A DNA stretch of 64,000 bases, taken from assembly GCF_017876625.1 (NCBI RefSeq), contig NZ_JAGIOH010000001.1, positions 4,609,501-4,673,500 on the forward strand. Direction: 5' to 3'. Position numbers and translations under genes: made by a program. The notes under the pieces are model-generated. The model saw nothing but the letters and a program-made list of their open reading frames with translations. It was not told where the DNA came from and ran no database searches. Below are positions 40,484 to 51,587 of the stretch, piece after piece (within the stretch, counting starts at the first letter, position 1; each line of letters opens with the position of its first letter). Origin of the DNA: Streptomyces syringium. Lineage in GTDB: Bacteria; Actinomycetota; Actinomycetes; Streptomycetales; Streptomycetaceae.

Positions 40484-43065
40484 GCGGGACCGCCCCGGCG
40501 CTGCTGGGCGTGCGCCATCACGGCCCGGGCTCCGCGCGGGCCGTGATGGCGGCGCTCGAGCAGTGCGCGCCGAGCGCGGTGCTCATCGAGGGGCCGCCCG
40601 AGGCGGACGCGATCGTGCACCTGGCGGCCGATGCCGGAATGCGCCCGCCCGTCGCGCTCCTCGCCCACGCCACGGACGACCCCGGACGGGCCGCGTTCTG
40701 GCCGTTCGCCGACTTCTCCCCGGAGTGGGTGGCCATCCGGTGGGCCCTGGCCCATGACGTGCCGGTCCGCTTCATCGACCTGCCCGCCGCGCATTCGCTC
40801 GCGCTGAACCGTGCGGGCCGGGGCGGCCCTTCGCCGGTGCCCGCCGACGACGCCCCGGGCTCCCCGGACCGGCCCCCCGGCCCCTGCCCGGCACCCCGCC
40901 TCGATCCGCTGGCCGCACTCGCGGCGGCCGCCGGATACGACGACGCGGAGCTGTGGTGGGAGGACGCCGTCGAGCACCGCCGCACCGGGGGCCCGACAGG
41001 CGGCGACGCGCTCGCGCCCTTCCAGGCCGTCGCCGAGGCCATGGGCGAGCTGCGCGCCACCTTCGGCGACAGCGACAGCGGATGTGACGGCGGATGCGAC
41101 GGCGACGGCGGCAGTGGCTGCGACGGCGGGTGCGGAGGTGGCAGCGACGCCGCGCGCGAGGCGCACATGCGGCTCAAGCTGCGCGAAGCCCGACGCGAGT
41201 TCGGGGACGGGATCGCCGTCGTCTGCGGGGCCTGGCACGTGCCGGCCCTCACCGAGAAGCGGACCGTCACGGCCGACCGGCAGGCCCTCAAGGGGCTGCC
41301 GAAGGTCAAGGCGCAGCTCAGCTGGGTGCCGTGGACCAACCATCGGCTCTCCCGCCACAGCGGATACGGGGCGGGCATCGCCTCACCGGGTTGGTACGGC
41401 CATCTCTTCCGCGCCCCGGACCGGCCCGTCGAGCGGTGGATGACCACCGTCGCCCGGCTGCTGCGCGAGGAGGACCACCCCGTCTCCTCGGCGCACGTCA
41501 TCGAGGCCGTCCGGCTCGCCGGCACCCTCGCCGCCATGCGGGGCCGCCCCCTGGCCGGACTCACCGAGACCACCGACGCGGTCCGCGCGGTGATGTGCGA
41601 CGGCTCCGACGTGCCGCTCGCGCTCGTCCGGGACCGGCTCGTCGTCGGCGACGTGCTCGGCGAGGTCCCCGAATCGGCGCCGGCCACCCCCCTCCAGCGC
41701 GATTTCTCCCGCCTCCAGCGCACCTTGCGCCTCAAACCCGAGGGCCAGGAGCGGGACTGGGAGCTCGATCTGCGCAAGGACACCGACGCCGCGCGCAGCC
41801 GGCTGCTGCACAGGCTGCGGCTGCTCGGCATCGACTGGGGCGAACCGGTGCGTTCGCGCGGCGGGCTGGGCACCTTCCGGGAGACATGGCGGCTCCGCTG
41901 GGAGCCGGAGCTGTCCGTCCGGCTCGCCGAGGCGGGTGTGTGGGGCACGACCGTGATCGGCGCGGCCACGGCCAAGGCCGAGTCCGAGGCCGTCGGGTCC
42001 TCGGCCCTCGCCGAGGTCACCACCCTCGCCGAGCGCTGCCTGCTGGCCGACCTGCCCGACGCCCTCCCCGTCGTGATGCGCGTTCTCGCCGACCGCGCCG
42101 CCCTCGACGCCGACGTGGCGCACCTGGCGCAGGCCCTGCCCGCGCTGGTCCGCTCCGTGCGCTACGGCGATGTCCGCCGTACCGGCACCGCCGCCCTCGG
42201 CGATGTGGCCACGGGCCTCGCGGAGCGCGTCTTCGTCGGCCTCCCGGCGGCCTGCGCCGGGCTCGACACGGACGCGGCGGAGGAGATGCGGGGGCATCTG
42301 GACGCTGTGCACCGATCCGTGGCCCTTCTGGCGGAAACGGAAACGGAAACGGAAACGGAAACGGAAACGGAAACGGCCCCGGCCGCCCCCACCGACGAGC
42401 AGGCCCCTACCGACGAGCCCGGCCCCACCGACGACCCCATCGCCCCGAACGGCCCCACCGGGCCCGACCCCTCCGGGCTACGGGGGCGCTGGGCCGGTGT
42501 GCTCGGGGTGCTCGCCGAGCGGGAGGGGCTGCCCGGGGTGATCCGGGGGCGGGCCGCGCGGCTCCTGCTGGACGACGGGCGGCTCGCCGAGGACCGGGCG
42601 GCCAGGCTCATGGGCCTCGCCCTGTCGGTCGGCACCGAGCCGGCGGAGGCGGCGGCCTGGATCGAGGGATTCGTCGGCAGCGGCGGTTCCGGCGGCATGC
42701 TGCTGATCCATGACGAGCGCCTGCTCGCCCTCGTCGACGACTGGCTCGTCCGGGTGCCGGCCGAGGCGTTCACGGACGTCCTGCCCCTGCTGCGCCGCAC
42801 CTTCTCCGCGTACGACGCGAGTGTGCGCCGCACGCTGGGTGAGCTCGTCCGCAGGGGCGGCGCGGCCGACGGCACGGCGGCCCGGGGTGCGCGTGGCGCC
42901 CCCGGCTTCGGCCCGGACCTCGACCCCGAGCGGGCGGCGGCCGTGCTGCCGACGATGCGTCTGCTGCTGGGGCTGGAGACAGGAGGGGACACGGGCGCCG
43001 TGACGGGCAGGGACATCGACGCGTTGACGCCCGCCATGGCGCGGGCAGGGGGAGCTGGGCAATGA
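40480..43065 (+). CDS. DUF5682 protein of the MoxR-VWA module
   Basis: The 861-residue protein opens LLGVRHHGPGSARAVMAALE and VLIEGPPEADAIVHLAADAG, features of DUF5682 that resemble TraB/erythromycin-esterase-like folds. GIAVVCGAWHVPALTE is a second conserved strand with His. The C-terminal half is helical with two HEAT-like blocks. Low-complexity inserts occur near 190-215 (Asp, Gly, Ser, Cys) and 615-640 (Glu-Thr repeat). There is no signal peptide. It overlaps both neighbouring genes by ATGA, so stoichiometric co-production is likely. A hydrolase-like role is possible but unproven. Confidence 0.8.
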   Translation: MSGTAPALLGVRHHGPGSARAVMAALEQCAPSAVLIEGPPEADAIVHLAADAGMRPPVALLAHATDDPGRAAFWPFADFSPEWVAIRWALAHDVPVRFIDLPAAHSLALNRAGRGGPSPVPADDAPGSPDRPPGPCPAPRLDPLAALAAAAGYDDAELWWEDAVEHRRTGGPTGGDALAPFQAVAEAMGELRATFGDSDSGCDGGCDGDGGSGCDGGCGGGSDAAREAHMRLKLREARREFGDGIAVVCGAWHVPALTEKRTVTADRQALKGLPKVKAQLSWVPWTNHRLSRHSGYGAGIASPGWYGHLFRAPDRPVERWMTTVARLLREEDHPVSSAHVIEAVRLAGTLAAMRGRPLAGLTETTDAVRAVMCDGSDVPLALVRDRLVVGDVLGEVPESAPATPLQRDFSRLQRTLRLKPEGQERDWELDLRKDTDAARSRLLHRLRLLGIDWGEPVRSRGGLGTFRETWRLRWEPELSVRLAEAGVWGTTVIGAATAKAESEAVGSSALAEVTTLAERCLLADLPDALPVVMRVLADRAALDADVAHLAQALPALVRSVRYGDVRRTGTAALGDVATGLAERVFVGLPAACAGLDTDAAEEMRGHLDAVHRSVALLAETETETETETETETAPAAPTDEQAPTDEPGPTDDPIAPNGPTGPDPSGLRGRWAGVLGVLAEREGLPGVIRGRAARLLLDDGRLAEDRAARLMGLALSVGTEPAEAAAWIEGFVGSGGSGGMLLIHDERLLALVDDWLVRVPAEAFTDVLPLLRRTFSAYDASVRRTLGELVRRGGAADGTAARGARGAPGFGPDLDPERAAAVLPTMRLLLGLETGGDTGAVTGRDIDALTPAMARAGGAGQ
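42333..42374 (+). repeat. In-frame hexanucleotide repeat (GGAAAC)7
   Basis: Seven perfect GGAAAC units encode a Glu-Thr run inside the DUF5682 protein, followed by a Pro/Thr/Asp linker. The unit is a multiple of three, so slippage changes linker length without a frameshift. Confidence 0.95.
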
Positions 43066-44387
43066 CGACCGCGACAACGGCGACAACGGCGACAGCAGCG
43101 ACGACGGCGACACCGGCGAACGGGACGGCCGGGGTGCCCGGCGCGAGCCACGCGGCCCAGGAGAGCCAGAGCACGGACCCCGCCGCCGAGCGCTTGCGGC
43201 GATGGCGGCTCGTGCTCGGCGGGGAGGGCGGCGGTGACGGCACCGGGTGCGCGCTCGGGGGCACCGACGCCGCCATGGACCGCACCTTGGAGGCCCTCTA
43301 CGGCTCGGGTCCCGGCTCCGGACCCGGCTCCGGCCAGGGCGCGGGCGGGGGCCCCGGCGGCGGCCGGCGCGCGGCCGGGCTCGGCGGGTCGGCACCGCAG
43401 ATCGCACGGTGGCTGGGGGACATCCGGACGTATTTCCCGACGTCCGTCGTTCAGGTGATGCAGCGGGACGCCATCGACCGGCTGGGTTTGTCCGCCCTGC
43501 TGCTGGAGCCGGAGATGCTTGAAGCCGTCGAGGCGGACGTCCACCTGGTGGGGACGCTCCTGTCCCTCAACAAGGTGATGCCCGAGACCACGAAGGAAAC
43601 GGCGCGGGCCGTCGTCCGCAAGGTCGTCGAGGACCTGGAGAAGCGCCTCACGGCCCGCACCCGGGCCACGCTGGCCGGCGCCCTCGACCGCTCGGCGCGC
43701 ATCAGCCGCCCCCGCCACCGGGACATCGACTGGGACCGCACCATCCGGGCCAACCTCAAGAACTATCTGCCCGAGTACGGCACCGTCGTGCCGGAGCGCC
43801 TGGTCGGCTACGGCCGGGCGGCGCAGTCGGTGAAGAAGGAGGTGATCCTCTGTATCGACCAGTCCGGGTCGATGGCCGCCTCCGTCGTCTACGCCTCGGT
43901 CTTCGGCGCCGTCCTCGCCTCGATGCGGTCCCTCGACACCCGTCTGGTCGTCTTCGACACCGCTGTCGTGGACCTCACCGACCAGCTGTCCGATCCCGTG
44001 GACGTGCTGTTCGGCACCCAGCTCGGCGGTGGCACGGACATCAACCGTGCGCTCGCCTACTGCCAGTCGCGGATCACCCGGCCGGCCGAGACCGTCGTCG
44101 TCCTCATCAGTGATCTCTACGAGGGCGGCATCCGGAACGAGATGCTCAAGCGGGTCGCGGCCATGAAGGCGTCGGGCGTCCGGTTCGTCACGCTGCTCGC
44201 GCTGTCCGACGAGGGCGCCCCCGCCTATGACCGTGATCACGCGGCGGCGCTGGCCGCCCTCGGGGCGCCCGCCTTCGCCTGTACGCCCGATCTCTTCCCG
44301 GAGGTCATGGCGGCGGCCCTGGAGAAGAGGCCCCTGCCCGTGCCCGAATCCTTTGCCCCGCACGGCGGATCGGGGGCGGCGGGCTGA
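43062..44387 (+). CDS. VWA-domain protein of the MoxR module
   Basis: The 441-residue protein has a 25-residue Ala/Thr start, a Gly/Ser/Pro linker near 85-110, a helical region (TRATLAGALDRSARISRPRH) and a C-terminal VWA domain. The MIDAS motif is ILCIDQSGSMAAS with Asp266; LGGGTDINRALAY and VVLISDLYEGG supply the remaining metal ligands. VWA proteins bind partners through a metal ion and are typical MoxR substrates or co-factors. It is the last gene of the rightward arm and overlaps DUF5682 by ATGA. It is comparable to E. coli YehP by context. Confidence 0.92.
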   Translation: MTTATTATTATAATTATPANGTAGVPGASHAAQESQSTDPAAERLRRWRLVLGGEGGGDGTGCALGGTDAAMDRTLEALYGSGPGSGPGSGQGAGGGPGGGRRAAGLGGSAPQIARWLGDIRTYFPTSVVQVMQRDAIDRLGLSALLLEPEMLEAVEADVHLVGTLLSLNKVMPETTKETARAVVRKVVEDLEKRLTARTRATLAGALDRSARISRPRHRDIDWDRTIRANLKNYLPEYGTVVPERLVGYGRAAQSVKKEVILCIDQSGSMAASVVYASVFGAVLASMRSLDTRLVVFDTAVVDLTDQLSDPVDVLFGTQLGGGTDINRALAYCQSRITRPAETVVVLISDLYEGGIRNEMLKRVAAMKASGVRFVTLLALSDEGAPAYDRDHAAALAALGAPAFACTPDLFPEVMAAALEKRPLPVPESFAPHGGSGAAG

Positions 44388-44667
44388 CGAGGACGCGCGG
44401 TGTCGGCGGGCGGTACGCGGCCCCGCCGGGCGGACCCCTGTATACCCATATGAGTACGGGCGCTGTCGCGATCTGTGAGCGTAATCACGGCCCGAGTGTG
44501 ACCTGCGATTTAGGGACCTCCCTCCCTCGGGGATAACCTGCGAGACGGACATGCCGCGTCAACGGTGAACGTGTGCCGCCCTCGTCAAAGATCGCGTCCT
44601 CACGCTGCCTGCGGCACGCCCGCGCAGACAACGAACCGCGATATCCATGGAAAAGGGACTGACGCGC
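44388..44667 (+). promoter_or_regulatory. sucCD upstream region
   Basis: These 280 bases hold no gene. They carry the CRP-like palindrome listed separately. They also hold a GGGATAACC segment near 44530 that may be part of a promoter and a leader of about 100 bases before the sucC GTG. Confidence 0.4.
44474..44489. promoter_or_regulatory. CRP-like palindrome upstream of sucCD
   Basis: TGTGAGCGTAATCACG fits TGTGA-N6-TCAC, the half-site arrangement of CRP/FNR-family regulators; Streptomyces has a Crp. It lies about 195 bases before sucC. Binding is inferred from the sequence only. Confidence 0.4.
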
Positions 44668-45846
44668 GTGGACCTGTTCGAGTACCAGGCGAGGGACCTC
44701 TTCGCCAAGCACGGTGTACCGGTGCTGGCCGGTGAAGTCATCGACACGCCTGAGGCGGCGCGCGAGGCCACCGAGAAGCTGGGCGGCCGTTCGGTCGTCA
44801 AGGCGCAGGTGAAGGTCGGCGGCCGCGGCAAGGCCGGCGGCGTGAAGCTGGCTGCCACCCCGGACGAGGCCGTCGCTCGCGCGACGGACATCCTCGGCAT
44901 GGACATCAAGGGCCACACGGTCCACAAGGTGATGATCGCCGAGACCGCTCCCGAGATCCTCGAGGAGTACTACGTCTCGTACCTCCTCGACCGCACCAAC
45001 CGCACCTTCCTGGCCATGGCCTCGGTGCAGGGCGGCATGGACATCGAGGAGGTCGCGGAGAAGACCCCCGAGGCCCTCGCGAAGGTCCCGGTCGACTCCA
45101 ACACCGGTGTCACCATCGAGAAGGCCCGCGAGATCGTCGCCCAGGCGAAGTTCCCGGCCGAGGTTGCCGAGAAGGTCGCCGAGGTCATGGTGACCCTGTG
45201 GAAGACCTTCGTCGCCGAGGACGCGCTCCTCGTCGAGGTCAACCCGCTGGCCAAGGTCGCCAACGGCGACATCCTGGCCCTCGACGGCAAGGTCTCGCTC
45301 GACGAGAACGCCGACTTCCGCCAGCCGGAGCACGAGGCGCTCGAGGACAAGGCCGCGGCCAACCCCCTCGAGGCGGCCGCCAAGGCCAAGGGCCTGAACT
45401 ACGTCAAGCTCGACGGCCAGGTCGGCATCATCGGCAACGGCGCGGGTCTCGTCATGAGCACCCTCGACGTCGTCGCGTACGCCGGTGAGAAGCACGACAA
45501 CGTCAAGCCCGCCAACTTCCTCGACATCGGTGGCGGCGCCTCCGCCGAGGTGATGGCGAACGGCCTGGAGATCATCCTCGGCGACCCGGACGTCAAGTCC
45601 GTCTTCGTCAACGTCTTCGGTGGCATCACCGCGTGCGACGAGGTCGCCAAGGGCATCGTCCAGGCGCTGGAGCTGCTCAAGGCCAAGGGCGAGGCCGTCA
45701 CCAAGCCGCTGGTCGTGCGCCTCGACGGCAACAACGCGGAGCTGGGTCGCAAGATCCTTTCCGACGCCAACCACCCGCTGGTGCAGCGCGTGGACACCAT
45801 GGACGGCGCGGCCGACAAGGCCGCCGAGCTGGCTGCGGCTAAGTAA
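44668..45846 (+). CDS. sucC: Succinyl-CoA synthetase beta subunit
   Basis: The 392-residue subunit begins MDLFEYQARDLFAKHGVPV, the standard SucC start, so the GTG at 44668 is chosen over the ATG at 44647. The ATP-grasp domain shows VVKAQVKVGGRGKAGGVKLA and VEVNPLAKVANGDILALDGK; the C-terminal CoA-ligase-like domain has FLDIGGGASAEVM and FVNVFGGITACDEVAKG. With SucD it converts succinyl-CoA to succinate in the TCA cycle with substrate-level phosphorylation. AAGGGA lies about ten bases before the start. The alpha-subunit gene follows after 20 bases. Confidence 0.98.
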   Translation: MDLFEYQARDLFAKHGVPVLAGEVIDTPEAAREATEKLGGRSVVKAQVKVGGRGKAGGVKLAATPDEAVARATDILGMDIKGHTVHKVMIAETAPEILEEYYVSYLLDRTNRTFLAMASVQGGMDIEEVAEKTPEALAKVPVDSNTGVTIEKAREIVAQAKFPAEVAEKVAEVMVTLWKTFVAEDALLVEVNPLAKVANGDILALDGKVSLDENADFRQPEHEALEDKAAANPLEAAAKAKGLNYVKLDGQVGIIGNGAGLVMSTLDVVAYAGEKHDNVKPANFLDIGGGASAEVMANGLEIILGDPDVKSVFVNVFGGITACDEVAKGIVQALELLKAKGEAVTKPLVVRLDGNNAELGRKILSDANHPLVQRVDTMDGAADKAAELAAAK

Positions 45847-45866
45847 AGGACGAGGACTCCACAACC

Positions 45867-46751
45867 ATGGCTATCTTCCTCACCAAGGACAGCAAGGTCA
45901 TCGTCCAGGGGATGACCGGCGCCACGGGCATGAAGCACACCAAGCTCATGCTGGCCGACGGCACCAACATCGTCGGTGGCGTCAACCCGCGCAAGGCCGG
46001 CACGAGTGTCGACTTCGACGGCACCCAGGTGCCCGTCTTCGGCTCCGTCGCCGAGGCGATGGAGAAGACCGGTGCCGACGTGTCGGTGCTCTTCGTGCCG
46101 CCGGCCTTCGCGAAGGCCGCCGTCGTCGAGGCGATCGACGCCGAGATCCCGCTGGCCGTCGTGATCACCGAGGGCATCGCGGTCCACGACTCCGCCGCCT
46201 TCTGGGCGTACGCGAAGGCCAAGGGCAACAAGACCCGGATCATCGGCCCGAACTGCCCCGGTCTGATCACCCCGGGCCAGTCCAACGCCGGCATCATCCC
46301 GGGCGACATCACCAAGCCCGGCCGCATCGGTCTCGTGTCCAAGTCCGGCACGCTGACCTACCAGATGATGTACGAGCTCCGTGACATCGGCTTCTCCTCG
46401 GCCGTCGGCATCGGTGGCGACCCGGTCATCGGCACCACGCACATCGACGCGCTCGCCGCGTTCGAGGCCGACCCCGACACCGACCTGATCGTCATGATCG
46501 GCGAGATCGGTGGCGACGCGGAGGAGCGGGCCGCGGACTTCATCAAGGCCAACGTCACCAAGCCGGTCGTCGGCTACGTGGCCGGTTTCACCGCGCCCGA
46601 GGGCAAGACGATGGGCCACGCCGGCGCGATCGTGTCCGGTTCGTCCGGCACCGCGCAGGCGAAGAAGGAGGCCCTCGAGGCCGCGGGCGTGAAGGTCGGC
46701 AAGACCCCGTCCGAGACGGCTCGCCTCGCGCGCGCCGCGCTCAGCGCCTGA
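45867..46751 (+). CDS. sucD: Succinyl-CoA synthetase alpha subunit
   Basis: The 294-residue subunit binds CoA through an N-terminal Rossmann domain (SKVIVQGMTGATGMKHTKLM, VLFVPPAFAKAAVVEAIDAE). It carries the phosphorylated catalytic histidine, His251 in KTMGHAGAIVSGSSGTA. RIIGPNCPGLITPGQ and IGGDPVIGTTHIDAL are signature segments. It is co-transcribed with sucC. A strong terminator follows the gene. Confidence 0.98.
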   Translation: MAIFLTKDSKVIVQGMTGATGMKHTKLMLADGTNIVGGVNPRKAGTSVDFDGTQVPVFGSVAEAMEKTGADVSVLFVPPAFAKAAVVEAIDAEIPLAVVITEGIAVHDSAAFWAYAKAKGNKTRIIGPNCPGLITPGQSNAGIIPGDITKPGRIGLVSKSGTLTYQMMYELRDIGFSSAVGIGGDPVIGTTHIDALAAFEADPDTDLIVMIGEIGGDAEERAADFIKANVTKPVVGYVAGFTAPEGKTMGHAGAIVSGSSGTAQAKKEALEAAGVKVGKTPSETARLARAALSA

Positions 46752-46770
46752 TCCTCACGGATCCCCGGCC

Positions 46771-46802
46771 GTGGGCCCGCACCCCTTGGGGTGCGGGCCC
46801 AC
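46771..46802 (+). terminator. sucCD terminator
   Basis: A nearly uninterrupted 15-bp stem (GTGGGCCCGCACCCC and its complement, TT between) lies 19 bases after the sucD stop, followed by GCCTGTTTT. Confidence 0.9.
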
Positions 46803-46957
46803 GCCTGTTTTCCCTGCCGCTGACGGTGTGCTGACGGCGTAGAGACAGCGACTTTTCGGCTCTTCCGCTCGAAAAGGTGCATAAGCGTATCTTGGGCGAC
46901 ACGACGGCTATTTGCCTGCTACCAGGACGAAAGCCCTGTTGTTGGCAGCATGGCACC

Positions 46958-49489
<2,532 letters not shown>

Positions 49490-50217
49490 CGTTCGCCTGC
49501 GGCGAGCGGCACGGGTGGCGCAACCGGCCCGGCGGGCCGGCTCTCTCCGGCGCGGCCCACACCACGGCCCGGCTCCCGCCCTGGCCTCGCACGGCCGGTG
49601 TCCCGTGGCCGCCCAGGGCAGGGATCGGTAGCAGCCCGAACGCCGGGCTCCCGGGCCTGGCCTCGCGCGGTCGCCCCTGCCCTGTCCCCGCTCGGGGCAG
49701 GGCTCCGGCCGGGGCGTCGGCGGCTGGTTGGCCGTAGCCGAAGCGGCTGCGCCGCGGGCTCGCCCAGCCGGGCCGGCTCTCTCCGCTACGGCCCGGCTCC
49801 CGCCGCAGCCGCCTGTCCAGGCAGGTGTGGCCGTTGTCCGCAGCCGACGCGTCCACGCGAGTGGGCGCCCTGCCGAGTGTGCCTCCGGCCCGGCACGGCG
49901 GCGCGTTACGCCCCGGCACCAGCCGGGCAGTCGACGCGGCGGCGCGAGCCGATGCCCTGCCGAGCTCGCCTCCGCGCCGGCGCGGCGCCGGGCTACGCCC
50001 CGGCTCCAGCCGACGCGGCGGCAGCCCGAAGGCCGGGCCCCTGGGCCGACCCGCCCGGCTCCTCCGGGGCAGCCCGCGGCGCGGCCCGCGCGCCGAGCTC
50101 GCCTCCGCGCCCGGCGCGGCGCCTGGTTGCGCCCGGCTCCGGCCGGGACCGCGGCGGCAGCCCGAAAGCCGGGTCGGGCCGACCCGGCCCCGCCCGGCCC
50201 CGCCGGGCCGGCGGCGG
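49490..50217. repeat. Repeat-rich intergenic region, GC close to 80 percent
   Basis: No convincing gene is visible. About three decayed copies of a roughly 95-base unit occur near 49840-49928, 49929-50016 and 50080-50170. Shared blocks include CCCTGCCGAG, GCCTCCG and TACGCCCCGGC. CCGGCTCTCTCCG recurs at 49536 and 49773, and a GCAGCCCGAA(A/G)GCCGGG block occurs at three places. It may be a decaying coding repeat or a non-coding satellite-like array. Confidence 0.55.
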
Positions 50218-50979
50218 TCAGTCCTTCTCGCCCAGGAGCGGACGCAACTGCTTCGGGAGGTGGTTCTCGCAGGCCTGGCGGGAGGTTTGAGTGAGGGCGT
50301 CGTCGACGCAGGTGTAGTAGTCGCTGTAGACGAACTGGAAGGTGAACGTCGCCGCCACGATGGCCAGTGCGAGGCCGCCCGTGACCAGGCCGCTCACGGC
50401 CGCCGTCGTCTGCGGGCGGGAGGCGGTCGCGGTGGGGCCGCCGTTCGGCGGGGGCGGGATGTCCGGGTCCGTGCGCTGGGGCTTGGGCTTGGCGCGGAGG
50501 GCGCTGATGCCCCAGTAGAGGGAGAGGGCGCCGAGGAGCAGGGCCACCTGGGGGATGCTGAACAGGGCGAAGAAGAAGCCCCACATGCCGGCGAGCAGGG
50601 CGTAGCGGGCCCGCCGCTGGGCCGGGTCGGTGGGGTCCCAGCGGAGCCCGCCCCCGCCCGGGCCGCCGGAGGGGTTCGGGCCGCCCTGGCCCTTGCCGCC
50701 GCCGAAGCCGCCGCCCTGGCGGCCCGGCTGGCGGCTGCTCCACTCGCTGCCCCAGGCCGGGGGCGGCTCCTGACCCTCACGGCCGTCCTCACGGCCCTCC
50801 TCGGGTCCTTCCCCGGACCCGGATCCTTCCCCGGACCCGGAGGAGTCCCCCTCGGGCCCGCGCCGCGGCTGCCACGGCCGGTCCGGCCGGCCTTCCGGCG
50901 GCGCGGCGAAAGGGTTGTCCCGCTGCTCGTCGGACGGCGACGGCGAGGACGGCGGCTGTGCATCGCGCTCGTGCGACAT
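50218..50979 (-). CDS. Membrane protein of unknown function with Gly/Pro-rich N-terminus
   Basis: The 253-residue protein starts MSHERDAQPP. About 130 residues are low complexity (Gly, Pro, Ser, Arg). It then has LLAGMWGFFFALFSIPQVAL, a second hydrophobic segment and VSGLVTGGLALAIVAATFTF. It ends in an exposed tail with two Cys (YYTCVDDALTQTSRQACENH). No known family is recognised. Residues resembling a DUF4190-like layout are present but not diagnostic. The ATG at 50979 follows GAGGAA; an upstream in-frame ATG at 50994 is also possible. It is divergent from purN. Confidence 0.7.
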   Translation of the reverse strand: MSHERDAQPPSSPSPSDEQRDNPFAAPPEGRPDRPWQPRRGPEGDSSGSGEGSGSGEGPEEGREDGREGQEPPPAWGSEWSSRQPGRQGGGFGGGKGQGGPNPSGGPGGGGLRWDPTDPAQRRARYALLAGMWGFFFALFSIPQVALLLGALSLYWGISALRAKPKPQRTDPDIPPPPNGGPTATASRPQTTAAVSGLVTGGLALAIVAATFTFQFVYSDYYTCVDDALTQTSRQACENHLPKQLRPLLGEKD

Positions 50980-51587
50980 GCGGGCGTTCCTCATCACTGC
51001 CCTCCGATGGACGCGGCGGACGCGGGTGACGCGGTGGGCAGCGAGAGGCGGTGAGCCGCGTGGCGGCGTCGGTCCGGCATGTGGAGTGTGTCTTCCCCTT
51101 GTGTCGGGCGGTGTCGGCGTCGGTCGGCTTGAGGTCGGTCGCCGTCCGTCGCGCCGGTCGGCGTGTCGGCTTCTGCGTCGGCGGTGTCGGATGTGTCGGA
51201 TCCCTCGGCGTCCGCCGACGTCCCGGCGGACCCCGCGGGCTCCGCGAGCCCCGCACACCGCAGGTCCCGCGACTCCCGCACATCGAACGTACGGCGGCGT
51301 GCCCGGATTCCGCGCCCGGATTCCGCGCGTCGCCCCGGCGCGTCGCGGCCGCACGCCCTTACCGCGTGGTGACCGCGTGGTGCCGAATCCGTACATCGCC
51401 TCCGCACATCACTTCGTGCGCTGCTTCCAGACGCTACCTTCCGCGCGCGCCCCCGTCCCGTGGGGGCCGTTCGGAGTGCCGGTATCGTTGCTGGCGGTCG
51501 GCGGCTTCGTAGAGTCCCCCGTATTCGGGGACCCCTCCATCTCGTACGACCATACAAACCGCATCACCCGCGAGAAAGGGCCCCGTT
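50980..51587. other. 608-base region upstream of purN, no gene seen
   Basis: The left half is rich in GTCGG-type short repeats, with direct repeats of CCCGGATTCCGCG and ACCGCGTGGTG near 51300-51385. TATCGT at 51483-51488 may be the purN -10 element. A hairpin GTCCCC/GGGGAC with a seven-base loop follows at 51514-51532 in the leader. No coding bias of a real gene was found. Confidence 0.5.

Noticed and set aside
42162..44552. Long leftward frame opposite DUF5682 and VWA genes
   Set aside because: It crosses an obvious operon junction on the other strand and contains no domain.
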